From: Cochliopodium minus
Taxonomy: Eukaryota; Discosea; Himatismenida; Cochliopodiidae
DNA length: 35,252 bases
Assembly (NCBI GenBank): GCA_024220525.1
Contig: JAMYWO010000365.1
Location: 1 to 35,252, forward strand
Direction of reading: 5' to 3'
Under the pieces are notes generated by a model, which was given only the letters and a program-made list of their open reading frames with translations, did not search any database and had not been told where the DNA came from. This document shows, piece after piece, positions 10,432 to 21,800 of the stretch. The first letter of the stretch is position 1, and every line of letters begins with the position of its first letter. A program made the translations under genes and the position numbers.

Positions 10432-10803
10432 TTTTTATTATTATTCTTTAATTTTTACCAAAATAATATTTTGAACATAAAATATAACCTTTGAGAAAAT
10501 AATTTTTCTGCTTTGAAAATTAAAACTTAAAATAGTTTTTTCAAAGAATATTTGCAATCCAAACCTCTGTCTAATCCCTATTCTCATCCAAATACAAAGC
10601 AGTAAAATTCTATAAAGAAAAAAAGAATTTATTAGAAAAATAAAAAAAATTATATTTTTTTGATCATCAGATTGGATGATATCATATCCCATTTTTTATT
10701 AACTGATTAAGGATCCAAGCTTAGTTGAAAGAGAAATCAAACCAAGTATTCTACTATTTAAATATTACTTGTAAATTTACATTACGAAAAAAAAAAAACT
10801 GGA
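10432..10803. other. Divergent intergenic region
   Basis: These 372 bases lie between the ankyrin gene (minus) and the Hsp70-vWA gene (plus), so they should hold both promoters. They are AT-rich with a poly-A run just before the plus-strand ATG. A weak minus-strand frame at 10441-10692 is hydrophobic and I do not accept it as a gene. Confidence 0.5.
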
Positions 10804-13800
10804 ATGGAAAAACAAAAAATTAGTGAGGTTGATGTTATTGGAATAGATTTTGGTACAGAAAGATCAGGATTTTCATTCAGACTCAAAAATGAAAAAGAAC
10901 CCATTGTTTGTGACAAATGGAAAGGAATAACCCTGTATAAAAATTATACTTTGACGGTTTATGACAATAATAACAAAGAAATAAAGGAATGGGGATTGGA
11001 GGCAATCAAAATTTTGAAAAATGAAGAAAATAAAGATAAATACAAAATAGAGAAATATTTCAAAATGTTATTGTATGAGAATCAAGAAGAAAAGAAAAAT
11101 CATACATTCCAATTGATAAGTGATTATTTGGGTTTGATGATGAATTATATCAAAGAAAAAATCAAAGAACAAGGACATAAAATCTCTGAAAATACAAAAT
11201 ATATCCTCACCGTAAATTATTTTTGATTTTCACTTTGTAAAAAATGATCGATAATAGGATCAATATTGATTAAATCAACTTATACAAATGATATTTTAGA
11301 ACATATTGATAAATAATAAAGTTATGTTTAGATTTAATTATATTGGATTTGCGCAAAATAAATTCTCACTTTATGTCAAAATTCATAACATTTCATTTTT
11401 GATATATTTTATTTTAGATTCCAGCAATATGGAATAATGATCAAAAAACAACGATGAAAAGATGTTTTGAGAAAGTGGGATTAGATATTAAAGATAAAAA
11501 AAAGTTTGAAATAATCATTGAATCTGAAGCTGCAATCAATTATGTGATAAATGAAAAAGATGTGAAATGTACAATTTTGGAGGACAAGCCATTTATCGTT
11601 TTTGATGCAGGAGGAGGAACAATAGACATTTCAGTTTTTGTTTTGCAATCTTCAAACAAAAAAGTGAAGAAAATAACAGAATCTAATGGAGGACCAGAAG
11701 GAGGATGGGTTGTTGACAAATATTTTTTGAAATGGTATTACAAATTGTTGGATTATGAAAAATCTTACAAGAAATTTTACAAAGAAATAAGCAATGAAAG
11801 TTCTTTCTTTCATTTTATTGATAAGTGGGTAGAGGAAAAACATTCTTTTTATGAAGATACTCAAATTTATAATGTTCATCTTCCCCCAAAGTTGAGCAAA
11901 CGATTCAAACTAAAGAAGGAAAATGAACATTTACTTGATGAAAATAACTATTTGAAAATTTCAAAAAAAAATATGATCAAATTCTTCAAAAAATCAGTCA
12001 GTAAAAGTATTGGCCACCTCAAGAAAATGATGGATAAAGTCAAGATGTTGACAGGAGTGAATGAAATTGAAGATATCATTTGTGTTGGTGGATTTTCCAA
12101 CTCTGAAATATTAAAGAAAGCCATCAAAAAAGAATTTGAAGAAAAGGGATACAATGGGAAACAATTCAGAGTGAAGATACCAAATCGATGTGACACTGCT
12201 GTGGTTAAGGGAGCTTCTTATTCTTTCGATTCTTTCGAAAAAGAAATGGATTTGATTATTGGCATTGATTTTGGGACATATTCCACTGGTTATGGTTTCA
12301 GAAGAAACATTTTAGATTATCACTCTGAAAAAACAATCAGAAAATATGATGGAAGTGCAAAGGATAGAACCGCTTTGTTATACAAAAAGGAAAATGAGAA
12401 ACTCCTTCCGCTGCTTATTGGTTTGAATGCGATCAAGGAATTTTGTAAATCCAAAAAGGAAGAGTTTCATTTGGCAGAATATTTTAAAATGAATTTGCAC
12501 AAGTTGGAAGAAACCGAGGAAGTGGAAATGTTGGGAAGCAAAATTAAATTGGAAAAAATGATAAGTGATTATTTACTTTTACTTTTGGAAAACGACTTGA
12601 AAAAATATGTTCATTTGAGAGAATTTGTCAATGAAAAAAGTATGAAATGGAAAGAAGAATTAAGAATACATTGGGTGATTACTGTTCCTGCGATTTGGTC
12701 TGAAAAAATGAAGGATGTGATGAGAATGTCTTGTGATATTGCCAATATAGGATGCGAAAACAAAAACCATTCTCGTGAGTTTATTTTTGAACCAGAAGCA
12801 GGTGCTTTGACAGTTCTTGATATGCATTCTAACTTTGGGAACATTAAGAACTTTATGGTGTTTGATGCAGGAGGTGGAACTGTTGATATTTCTATTTATT
12901 CTAAAAATAAAGATAGCAGTATTGATCAAATTCACCATTCTGTCGGAGGAGCTTTTGGAGGAATTTATGTTAACAGATTATTTTAGTTTAAATGTTGTGT
13001 ATTAATAAGAATTTAATTTTTTTTTTTTATAAAAAAAAATATTTTAGGTTGATGAAGAATTTTTCAAGTGGTTATTTGGAGATGAATATGAAAAAATTGT
13101 CAAAGAGTTTCATAATCTGAAGAGTTATCCTGGTTTTTTAAACTCATGGATAAAAATCAAGCATCAATTCGAGGGAGATGTTAAAGAAGATTGCTTTGAA
13201 ACGCTCAAAATTAGTGCTTCTGTCCTAAAATTTTTGAACAAATATAAAAAAGAAAAAATTGAAATCAAAAAAATGAATGGAAATTATTATGTAAAAATTT
13301 CTCAAAAAGAGATTGAAAATTTTTTCCAAAAGGTCGTTCAAAAGTCTGTTGATTTGGTCAAAAATACAATGGATGATTGTATTGAAAAGAAAATTGAAAT
13401 CAACAAAATATTTATGATTGGAGGGTTTTCATCTTCCATTTATCTCACTGATCAAATAAAACTAAAATTTGGAAATACAGTGGAACTGGTGACAGATCCA
13501 TATGAAGCAGTAATAAAAGGAGCCATTCTTTATGGAAGTACTTTTGGAAAATTTCAAAGATTTGTCAATTCTAGAACCGCAAAGTCTAACATTGGCATTG
13601 AAACATACGAAACTTATGATCCCAAAATTCATCAAGGAGAATATATCACCAACAAAGAAGGAGAAAAAAACTTCCCAAACTTTTTTCTTCTTCAAAAAAA
13701 ATCGGTCGAGATTCCTTTCAATTCAGAAATCAAAAAAGAATTTAGATTAACTTCAAATAAGTCGAATATTCTTGAAATAAAAATATTAGAATTGGATGAG

Positions 13801-14868
13801 TACGAAGAAGGAAAAGTGGTTTGTTCCAGATATTGTAGGAAAGTTGGTATTGTCAAAATTGATTGTGAGGAAATTGATTATTTGAAAGAAAAAGTTGAAG
13901 TTTCACTTAAATTTGGTGGAGACGTTTACCAAATTTTTGCAACTGTTCAAAGAAAAAAGTACGAAATCAAAATTGATTATAATATCAAAGAAATGAAAGA
14001 AAAGAGTGTGAATCTACCTTCCGGAAGTGTTGACATTTGTTTTCTAATTGATGTGACTGCTAGTATGGATGATTACATCGAAGTCACCCACAATAAAGTG
14101 AGGTTCATTTCAGAAAAAATAGTTGAAAAAGAAGAAAACCAAAAATCAGTTTCATTGAGAATGGCTTATCTTGGATACAGAGATTTTGACGATGAAGAAA
14201 TGTTTGTTTATTGTCCTTTTGAAGAAATTAATTCTGAAGAATCTTTGAAAGAACTTCACCAAAAACTTGATACAACAAAAGCTTTTGGTGGAGGTGATTT
14301 TCCAGAAAACATGATGGGAGGATTTGAAGAATGTTTGAAATACGATTGGAAAGCTGAAAAGAAAATAATCATTTTGATTGCTGATGCTCCTCCTCATAAC
14401 TATCCTCCTTACATTTTTCAAAATTACATTATTGATAAACATTCTGGGAAAGGTCCAAACCCCAAAACAATATTTGAAGGACTTAGAGAAAAAGATATTC
14501 ATGTTATTTTTGTACAAATTGATCAAATTGAAACTCAAAAAATGGCAGATTTATTTGGAGGATTACACTTAGAATTGTTTCATATCACCGACTTTTCTAC
14601 AATTTCAGAAAAAGAAAACATAGAAAGAGCATTCGAAGATATTTTGGTTCCTGATATTCTTAGATTAACTTCTGGAGAGTGTAATTCAAAAATGACAGAA
14701 TTGCAAAAAATAAAAAAGATAAATGAAACCATAGAAGAAGATTTTTTTTTCGAAGAAACAGATGAAGATGACCTTGGGAGTGAAGAATTTGATTACTTAG
14801 ATTTTTTTTATTCACAACAAGTACTTGGAAGTGAAATGTCTTCGGAATACAGTGACGAAGAAGAATAA
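10804..14868 (+). CDS. Tandem Hsp70/HSPA12-like ATPase domains with C-terminal vWA domain
   Basis: Exons 10804-11211, 11418-12968 and 13048-14868 encode 1259 residues. Domain 1 (about 1-405) shows the actin/Hsp70-fold ATP motifs: VIGIDFGTERSGFSF (phosphate 1), VFDAGGGTIDISVF (phosphate 2, about 197-210) and ICVGGFSNSEILKKAI (adenosine). Domain 2 (about 412-800) repeats them: IIGIDFGTYSTGYGF, VFDAGGGTVDISIY (about 617-630) and FMIGGFSSSIYLTDQI. The peptide-binding domain of classical Hsp70 is not recognisable; a short beta-rich linker follows. Residues about 980-1190 form a vWA domain of the alpha-kinase type: CFLIDVTASMD gives MIDAS D988, T990 and S992, followed by AFGGGDFPENMMGGFEE and ILIADAPPH. 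The acidic C-terminus ends YSDEEE. No kinase domain follows. It is likely a cytosolic ATP-driven sensor or scaffold; function inferred. Confidence 0.87.
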
Positions 14869-14880
14869 TTTCTTTGAAAT

Positions 14881-14905
14881 ACAAGTTCCTGAAAAGGAAC
14901 TCTTG
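14881..14905 (+). other. Inverted repeat 12 bp after a stop codon
   Basis: The arms acaagttcc and ggaac(tc)ttgt can pair around a gaaaa-type loop with a two-base bulge. It lies in the presumed 3' UTR of the Hsp70-vWA gene. An RNA stem is possible; a role in 3'-end formation is a guess. Confidence 0.35.
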
Positions 14906-15000
14906 TTTCTACTCAAAATCTGATAATTTCTGCTGATATATTATCTTCAATAAATAAAAAATAAAAAAAAATTTCCTTTAATTTCAAATTTAAAACAACA

Positions 15001-15144
15001 TTAACTATCTGAAGAATTTAATTTCAATTGTTTTCTTTCTGCCATTACTTTTCCATCCATGTATATTTCTTTTGACAAATTTTTTATTTTGTATGTTTCT
15101 TTTGACAAAAAAGAAGTATATTCATAAACCATAATATCAAGCAT
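15001..15144 (-). CDS. Possible small ORF, 47 residues
   Basis: A minus-strand ATG at 15144 opens 47 codons to TAA at 15001-15003. The product is not the Ile/Phe/Leu-rich translation typical of intergenic frames here. It includes two similar stretches, LSKETYKIKN and LSKEIYMDGK. No family is recognised. It could equally be a chance frame or a remnant exon. Confidence 0.2.
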   Translation of the reverse strand: MLDIMVYEYTSFLSKETYKIKNLSKEIYMDGKVMAERKQLKLNSSDS

Positions 15145-15147
15145 ATG

Positions 15148-15186
15148 TTATCAGATGTATATATCTATCAAAATTGATAGTGATAA
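15148..15186. other. Nested inverted repeat upstream of the 15232 gene
   Basis: ctatca-aaat-tgatag (15165-15180) is a perfect six-base palindrome with a four-base loop. It is flanked by ttatca (15148-15153) and tgataa (15181-15186). It could be a dyad protein site or chance in AT-rich DNA. Confidence 0.3.
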
Positions 15187-15231
15187 TCAGATCAAAAAGA
15201 TTATATTTAAGTTATTAAAATTATAAAAAAA

Positions 15232-16266
15232 ATGAATCTTGATTATGAAACAATTTTAAGGGATATCACATCAATTCTCCAATTAAAATGCAAAAAGGAA
15301 GATTTGGAGAATGAACTTGAAAAAATAAATCCTATGATTGTTATAAATATTGAAAATTTTGAAGAGAACATCAATTCCATCAAATTCCATCTTCAATCTA
15401 TCTCCAATAAAATTTATAAAGACCAACATATAACATATAAAAATAACAATTCCAAAGAAAAATTCAATAAATTGTCCAACATCTTTTCACGAGCAAATAA
15501 GAAAACACAAAATATTTCATTTATAAAGATGATAAAACAAGAAAACAGAAAGAGGGAAATAGAAATAACCAACTTCAAAGATAATGATAAATCAAAATTG
15601 GTGGATTGGATAAATAGGATATGCCTCAAATATGAAGACTCCCTCCAAAACAGCATGAATAAAATCAACCAAGAGTATGATGGTTTTTCTCTGAAGAAAT
15701 ATCTCTACAAATCCATCCACAAAGAGAACTTTATAAAAGAAAACATCTCCAACAATATGAATAAGGCAATGAAAGAAGATTTGAAAATAGATCTTGTAGA
15801 TCATTTATCTGAAAACTCTCGTAATGCACTAATTGAATCAGGGATTGAAATTTTTTCAACATTTAAAAATTACAAATATATCAGGTTTGAAACTTTGAAT
15901 GAAGAAGATGTAATTCCTAAGCTTGTTCTGGACAACGGAGAAGTGATGTGGCACGGAGTTAAAAACAGAAACAAGTTTTTGATGTGGCAAAGTTTGATAG
16001 AAGAGGAAGATGTAGAGGAGATTAAAATTAAAATAAACTCAACTATTAATATAAACGAGAGTCTCACTGAGAAACTTCACCATACCCCTTTGTATTTAAG
16101 TATGAAAACTGAAGATCCAAGTCTTGAAATCATCAAACTTCTTCTCGATTCAAAGTCTGATATCTCTATCTTTTCAAAAAAAAAAGAAATTTTAAACAAG
16201 ATTGTTGATGTTGCCAAAGAAAACAAAAATCTTGATTTAATTATAATCTTTGAGAATTCAAAATAA
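15232..16266 (+). CDS. Hypothetical protein with one C-terminal ankyrin-like repeat
   Basis: A single exon of 344 residues starts after a run of A and ends with TAA. The N-terminal half is helical, charged and probably coiled coil (about 1-120). The middle (about 120-260) is not recognised. Near the C-terminus, TPLYLSMKTEDPSLEIIKLL followed by LDSKSDIS reads like one ankyrin repeat, so this may be a degenerate member of the ankyrin proteins found nearby. There are no membrane segments and no zinc motifs. Codon use is like the neighbours. It is a real gene by length and composition, with function unknown. Confidence 0.65.
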   Translation: MNLDYETILRDITSILQLKCKKEDLENELEKINPMIVINIENFEENINSIKFHLQSISNKIYKDQHITYKNNNSKEKFNKLSNIFSRANKKTQNISFIKMIKQENRKREIEITNFKDNDKSKLVDWINRICLKYEDSLQNSMNKINQEYDGFSLKKYLYKSIHKENFIKENISNNMNKAMKEDLKIDLVDHLSENSRNALIESGIEIFSTFKNYKYIRFETLNEEDVIPKLVLDNGEVMWHGVKNRNKFLMWQSLIEEEDVEEIKIKINSTININESLTEKLHHTPLYLSMKTEDPSLEIIKLLLDSKSDISIFSKKKEILNKIVDVAKENKNLDLIIIFENSK

Positions 16267-16389
16267 TTTATTACAGAAATTAAAAATTTAAATAAAATTT
16301 GATTAAAGTAGCAAATACGGTCACAATCCCTTTGAATGGAATTTTAAACAAGATTGATTTGGACCAAATCCAATAAATAAACAAAAAAA

Positions 16390-17225
16390 ATGGAAATTGA
16401 AAATTTTAAAGAAGATTTGATCAAAATTGAAAAAAATGAAGAAAATATCTTTACTTTGATCAAATATGGGAATTCTGAATTTGATTGTGGGGTTTCTTCA
16501 AATCTCATTCCTTGTCCAATGGAAATGAAAGTTACAATCTTGGAATCTGAGGTAGCACAAACAATGTTTGGGATTTTACCTAAAAGTCAATTCGATATCA
16601 ATGGAAAATTATCTTCATTTTATCATTATCAAAATAGTTCTTATGATAAAAAGGTAAACGTGTCAAAATATTGTTTGATAATTATAAATTTAAAAATAAA
16701 AATTTTAAAAGGGAATATTTTTTTGTCCATATGATGATACAGTTTACTTTGATATTGGAGGGAAAACTCAAACCTCCCAAAACATTTTCTGGGACAAAAA
16801 GGATTATAGAAATGTTAAGATGACCATTGAGAATGAATTTATTATAAAGTTTACACAAAGAGACAATTTAGTTACATTTATCAGGTAATTGTATAAAATT
16901 TATTAAAAAATTTAAATTAAATTTTTTAAAAAGAAATAATTTTGGAGAAAATTTAATTTCAAAAGAAATTTCCTTCAACCTAGATTCTGAAGGAAATGAT
17001 GACTGGGTTTTTGCTCTTGACGTAGTGCATGAGAATGATAAACTGAAAGTAGAATTTTCATATTATTTATGGTCTCCCAGCAATCATAAATATTTCAGCA
17101 AATCTTTCCATAATTTTGTTTTATCTTTTTTGTTAGTCTCAAAAAGACTCCAAAGAGAAAAAAACTTGAAAATACCCAAACCTATTCTTTATGAAATTTT
17201 TAAAAGAATTGACATTTTCAAATAA
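16390..17225 (+). CDS. Hypothetical beta-rich protein, three exons
   Basis: Exons 16390-16653, 16712-16884 and 16934-17225 splice in frame to 242 residues. The exon 2-3 junction splits an Arg codon (ATC AG|A). The middle exon alternates hydrophobic and polar residues (CPYDDTVYFDIGGKTQTSQN), as in a beta-sandwich. The C-terminal part includes NDDWVFALDVVHENDKLKVE and a helical end, LKIPKPILYEIFKRIDIF, that resembles a short box-type helical motif. I recognise no family; SPRY-like or other beta-sandwich folds are possible. Its stop lies only 20 bp from the convergent phosphatase stop at 17246-17248. Confidence 0.65.
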
Positions 17226-17245
17226 AAGTTTATTTCAAATTAAAA

Positions 17246-18794
17246 CTAAAATTTAAATTTTAAATCAACAGAATTTGAACCAAAAAGTTCCATTTCATAT
17301 TTGATTAACTGTTCCAAAAAGCCTTGGTTTGGATTGATATAAGATCTTGAGTTTTTTGTGTGATACAATGCCTATTTATTATTTTGAAACTTAATAATTT
17401 TATAGTTTTTTTTTTAATTACCTTGCTCAATGTCATTCCATTGTGTTTCATCAAGTAAGCAATTCTAAAAAGTAATTTTGAAGATTCCAAAAAAATTTTA
17501 AAAAATAATTTACACAAAAGATGCAGATCCTATTTTCAGAAGAAGAAAAATTATTTTTACTTTTTTTTTGAAAATAATAAATTTTTACTAGAAATCCCCG
17601 CCATACAATGTATTAAACATCTTTTATTTTCTGATTTTGCTATGTTAATAAATGTATTAACTCGTTCAAAATATTGTTTTATGTCCTCATTTTCAACATC
17701 TTTTTTTTTTTGAAAGAAAAAAAAATAATTCAAAAAAAATAATAAAAAAACTTCTTAAACCATCAACATTTAAAGTTAGATATTCGATTCCTTTTTCAAA
17801 ACAATTTATCCCATTGTTGGATACATTAATTATTTTTCCAATACGAAAATGTTTGAGTATTTTTTCGTTTTGAGAACTATCGACACTCCCTACAAATATG
17901 TTTAAAAAAATAAAAAATCTGATCGAAAATTACCCAAGAATAAAAGATCAGGAATAATGATGTTTGGATAAAAAGAAAAATCAATTTTCTCCTTTTCATT
18001 AAAAAGGATTTCGTAATTTATTTGAAAAGATTTGAATGAATTAGATTTAAGAAAGTTGAGTTCAAATTTAAAGGATTTTTTCTTTTTGAGGATTTTTTTC
18101 CCTGAGAGCTTTAGTTCATCTTTGAAATTTTTTGTGGTTTGGAAATCACCTCCATAAATATTAATTCTTAATATTCTAAAAAGAGTTTTTTCGTGTAAAT
18201 CTTGAATGAATTTTTTAGGAGATTTGGAGTTTTTTGAATTTTTTTCACTTTCATTTCTCAAATCAATGAGATAGGATCCTTTTAAAACATATTTGTTGTA
18301 AAATTCTATTTCTTCCAATTCATTTTCTACCCAATTTTTCAGATTGTCACTTTTATACTATTTATTAAAAGGTGACCCTTTTTAAAAGGATAATCTTTTT
18401 ATTGAAAATCTATTTTTACTTTCAATGAAGGAGAATATTTAATTGTGGATGAAAATTGTGTGACCATTAAAAAAAGAACTAAAAATCCTTCATAATCTAT
18501 CAAATCCCCTTCCTTGAAATTCTTTTTTATAATTTCTTTTTTATCCTCTGTTAAAAATTTAATTTATATTTATTTAGAATGGTATTCTTTGTTAAATTTA
18601 CTCTTTAAAATTGATTCCTCTAATGTCAAATGTTGTATTATCTCATCAATTAATTTTTTGCATGTTTCTTTTTTGAGGTTTTGTTTGATATCATTTAGGG
18701 GAGCTATTCTCTTAAAGATATTTTTAATTATTTCCTCTCCTATCTCATTATCAAGGATAAAAGATTCAATCCATGAGCTTTTTTCTTTGAACAT
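17246..18794 (-). CDS. Dual-specificity protein phosphatase with N-terminal extension
   Basis: Eight minus-strand exons, 18794-18602, 18547-18420, 18357-17934, 17889-17761, 17699-17589, 17529-17514, 17464-17422 and 17371-17246, give 389 residues ending in TAG. All phases agree. The C-terminal 160 residues are a DSP domain: IIPDLLFLGSVDSSQNEKIL, then IINVSNNGINCF, general-acid region LNVDDVENEDI (Asp291/292), catalytic loop HCMAGISRS (Cys323, Arg329), AYLMKHNGMTLSKALYHTKN, and INPNQGFLEQLIKYE. Cys and Asp are about 31 residues apart, as is usual. Such enzymes dephosphorylate Ser/Thr and Tyr, often on MAP kinases. The 245-residue N-terminal extension is not recognised. A 16-nt exon carries part of the catalytic Arg codon and the next residues (SASF). 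Confidence 0.88.
17514..17529 (-). other. 16-nt microexon in phosphatase catalytic loop
   Basis: It lies between AG (17531-17530) and a GTAAAT donor (17513). It supplies two bases of the catalytic Arg codon, SASF, and two bases of the following Val codon. Skipping it shifts the frame and removes the catalytic Arg. Confidence 0.8.
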
Positions 18795-18883
18795 TTTTTT
18801 TTATTTTTGAATAAAAAATCAGCAATAGAAAGATAATTCTTTAATTTTCAATTTATTTGTTTTTTCAATTTATAGACAGGGTT

Positions 18884-21800
18884 TTATTTTTGATCCTTCT
18901 TTTTCTTTTCTGTTGGTTTTCTATCCTCTACATCACAAGTAGCAGTGCAAAACTTATCGGAAGTGATAGATTCATGGCAACAACTCCATTTTGCAATACC
19001 TTTAATTTTGAAAATTAAATAATTTTAATTTTAATTTTAATTTTAATTTTATAATCACCTTCTTGAAAATCTAAGAAAGTAGTTCCACCAGAGATAGCAC
19101 CAGACATGAAACCAGCACCAAGAGAAGTCATCCAAGCAAGTCTCTTAGTTGCAAATTTTAAGAGAGATTGGATAGCGAGAGGATCACTCGAAATGGCGAA
19201 CAAACCTTGCATTGATGCAACTGCCCAAAATGCTTTATTTTTAAAATGATTTTTTTAATGATTTTTTTGGAAAAAGAAATAGAAAAATAAGCATACAAGT
19301 AACTCTCTCCACTATTTCGTAGATATGCAACTTTTGGCAAACAAGTCCACCAAAAATAATGGAAAGGAGAGTAGGAATTGGAGCAGTCATTCCTTTTTTG
19401 AAAAAATTTTTAAAATGATAATATGGTAATGTGGTAATATGGTAATATGGTAATATGGTAATATGGCAAAAAGGAAAATAAGATTGAAAATATTTTTTAG
19501 TTTTACCAGTGAGCATGAGGGCGGTGGGGGTGATAAGATGTTTGGAAGAAATGGCAGCAGTAGAAACATAATGACTCCATTTAGAAAAGAAGGTAAGAAA
19601 TCCTCCTTTTTGAAGTTGATACCATGTCTTTCCGTTACAAACCCCTAAATAAATAATAATTTTATTTAAATATAAATAAAAAGAAATAGATATATAAATA
19701 AGAAATAAAATAAAGGGTTAAAAACTGTTATGAACAAACAAATTTTTAAATTGGTAATTACCATGATGGTAGTAGTTATTTTCAGATATGTAAAGTAAAC
19801 GACCTTTTTCATTGACAAGATCATCATTATAGTGTACACGATAACACTTCAAGCAATGATGTGTCACTACTTCTGATATGTATGTTTCTTTCCAGTTTTT
19901 ACTTGGCTCTTTCTCTATCACTCCTTTTTCAATCAAATAATTAATAAATTAATAAATATTCATAATAAAAAATGTAAAATAAATAAAGAAAGAATAAAAG
20001 TAATAATAAATGAATCTAAATGAACAAAAAAAAAAAACAATAAAAGAAATGTAAATATATATTAACAAAGAATAGGAAAAAAAAAACCTTGAGAAAAACA
20101 GAGATTCAACCAAACATGATCATCTTTTTGAACGAATTGATACAAAGACTTGGAAGTCTTGGAAGTGTTGATGATGTCTCTATCATCTAAGTACATGAAA
20201 ATTCTTCTTAACAAAGACTTTGGGAAAAAACCAACATCATTCCCGAAATACACTGCATCGTTACTGCTTATAAAATTGAAATTTGAGGAAGGACAATGAA
20301 GCAAATGTGTTATCATTTCGTTAAAAATGGGTGTGGAATAGGTGCCTTTACAAATAAATTAATTATAAAAAATAAAAATAAAAATAAAAATAAAAATAAA
20401 AATAAAAATGAAAAATCATACAAGAACCATGAGAAATGTTGGAATTGAAACAACGATAAACTTTGAAAGAACAAGACTTGAGATGAGAAGAAACTTTACA
20501 ACGTTGCATGGTATCCTTGCAACCCAAAGTATGAAAAGGGCATTTAACTTTTAGATTGTCCAATAGACGAAGAGTAGAAGGAGGTATTGGCTTCACATCT
20601 CTTTCACTGCTTAGTAATTCTATTTCTTGCATCATTTCCCTTTCCTTTTTCTCCAACTCATTGTTGACCTTTTAAAAAAATGAATTAAAATAAGTCAAAT
20701 TAAAAAATTGATAAGGAAAATTCTAAATTTGAGGAATGAAAAAAAATATACAAATATAAAAGAATTACAATGTAAATTGAGTAAAAAAGGATTATAAAGT
20801 AATAATAAAAGTGGTTACATTATCTTTTCCAGAAGACAAAAACTTTTGTTGCAAAGATTCAATGGGATGTTTCTGAGGATAAGTGGAAGGGATGTACTCT
20901 TTGTTATATTCTTTGTTATTCATAACGTTGATATTATTACCAAAGTTAACATTGGTTTTAATATTACTATCACTGTTCTTATTTTTCAGATGAGAGTATT
21001 CAGGGTTTAAGGAAGGATTGTATTCAGGGTTGAAGGGAGGATTACTGAGAACATTGACCATCACATCATTGTTTGGGCTGATAGAAGAAGGGCAAAAGTC
21101 TATTTTGTTATTTTGAAAGTAAGGAATGTAAGGTACATCATATTGTGGTGTGTTATTGTTCTGGTTCACTTCATTGTAATTGTTGTCATTATTATTATTT
21201 ACTTCATTTTTATTGTTGTTATCATTACTATTTTCCAATGTCTCACTAGAAAAGTTTACAAAAGAGGAATTTATCATAAATTTTTCGTGATTACTATTAT
21301 TATTGTTATTATTACTGTTATTATTATTGTTGTTATTATTGTTATTATTATTATTATTTACATTGTTGTTTACGTTATCATTATTTTTATCAGGAAAGAA
21401 GGGAGGAGAAGAGGAAGAAGAGGAAAGAGAGATGGTAGAACCAGTTAAAGAAGGAAAACCAGAAGTAGAAGAAGAAAGAGACAAGGGATTGCGATAAGGA
21501 TTATTTGGATTGAAAAAAGATTTTCCAGGATGACGTTTACTGTTGAGATAGTTTAAAAGTTTTATTGCTTGAAGATGAGGTTTGAGACATGAAGCACAAT
21601 AGATCGATTGGGATCGAGAATTAGGATAGGATACTGGATCTATTGCAATTTTGAAACAGATAGGGCATATTAACTCTGGATTTGCTTCTTTTACATCTAT
21701 ATTTACATAATAGTAATCAAATGAAAACAACATTTTCGATAATACCATCGATACCAATTCTTTCAAATTCCTTTATTAAAAAATTTAAAGATAGTTTTGT

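Larger units (their letters stand above)
14869..15231. other. Intergenic region with two hairpin-forming sequences
   Basis: These 363 bases contain a hairpin just after the Hsp70-vWA stop (14881-14905), a possible tiny minus-strand frame (15001-15144), and a nested inverted repeat at 15148-15186 shortly before the next gene. Otherwise the sequence is plain A/T-rich. Confidence 0.5.

Noticed and set aside
10441-10692. 83-codon minus-strand frame starting MGYDIIQSDD
   Set aside because: Mostly Ile/Phe/Leu from A/T-rich DNA, no domain, and no usable donor to make its first codons a short exon. It sits where a divergent promoter is expected.
12969-12986. Apparent stop (TAG) after GGAFGGIYVNRLF in the Hsp70-vWA gene
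   Set aside because: It lies inside an intron. Splicing at 12968 and 13048 joins GGIY to VDEEFFKW, matching the first domain's GGWVVDKYFLKW, and keeps frame.
20370-20410. Telomere-like or CRISPR-like hexamer array
   Set aside because: Plain (aaaaat)n within an intron; no unique spacers and no G-rich telomere unit.
21113-21497. Plus-strand frames rich in Leu, Ile and Val
   Set aside because: They are the antisense of the poly-Asn codons (aat/aac) in the PX-RING-F-box gene.
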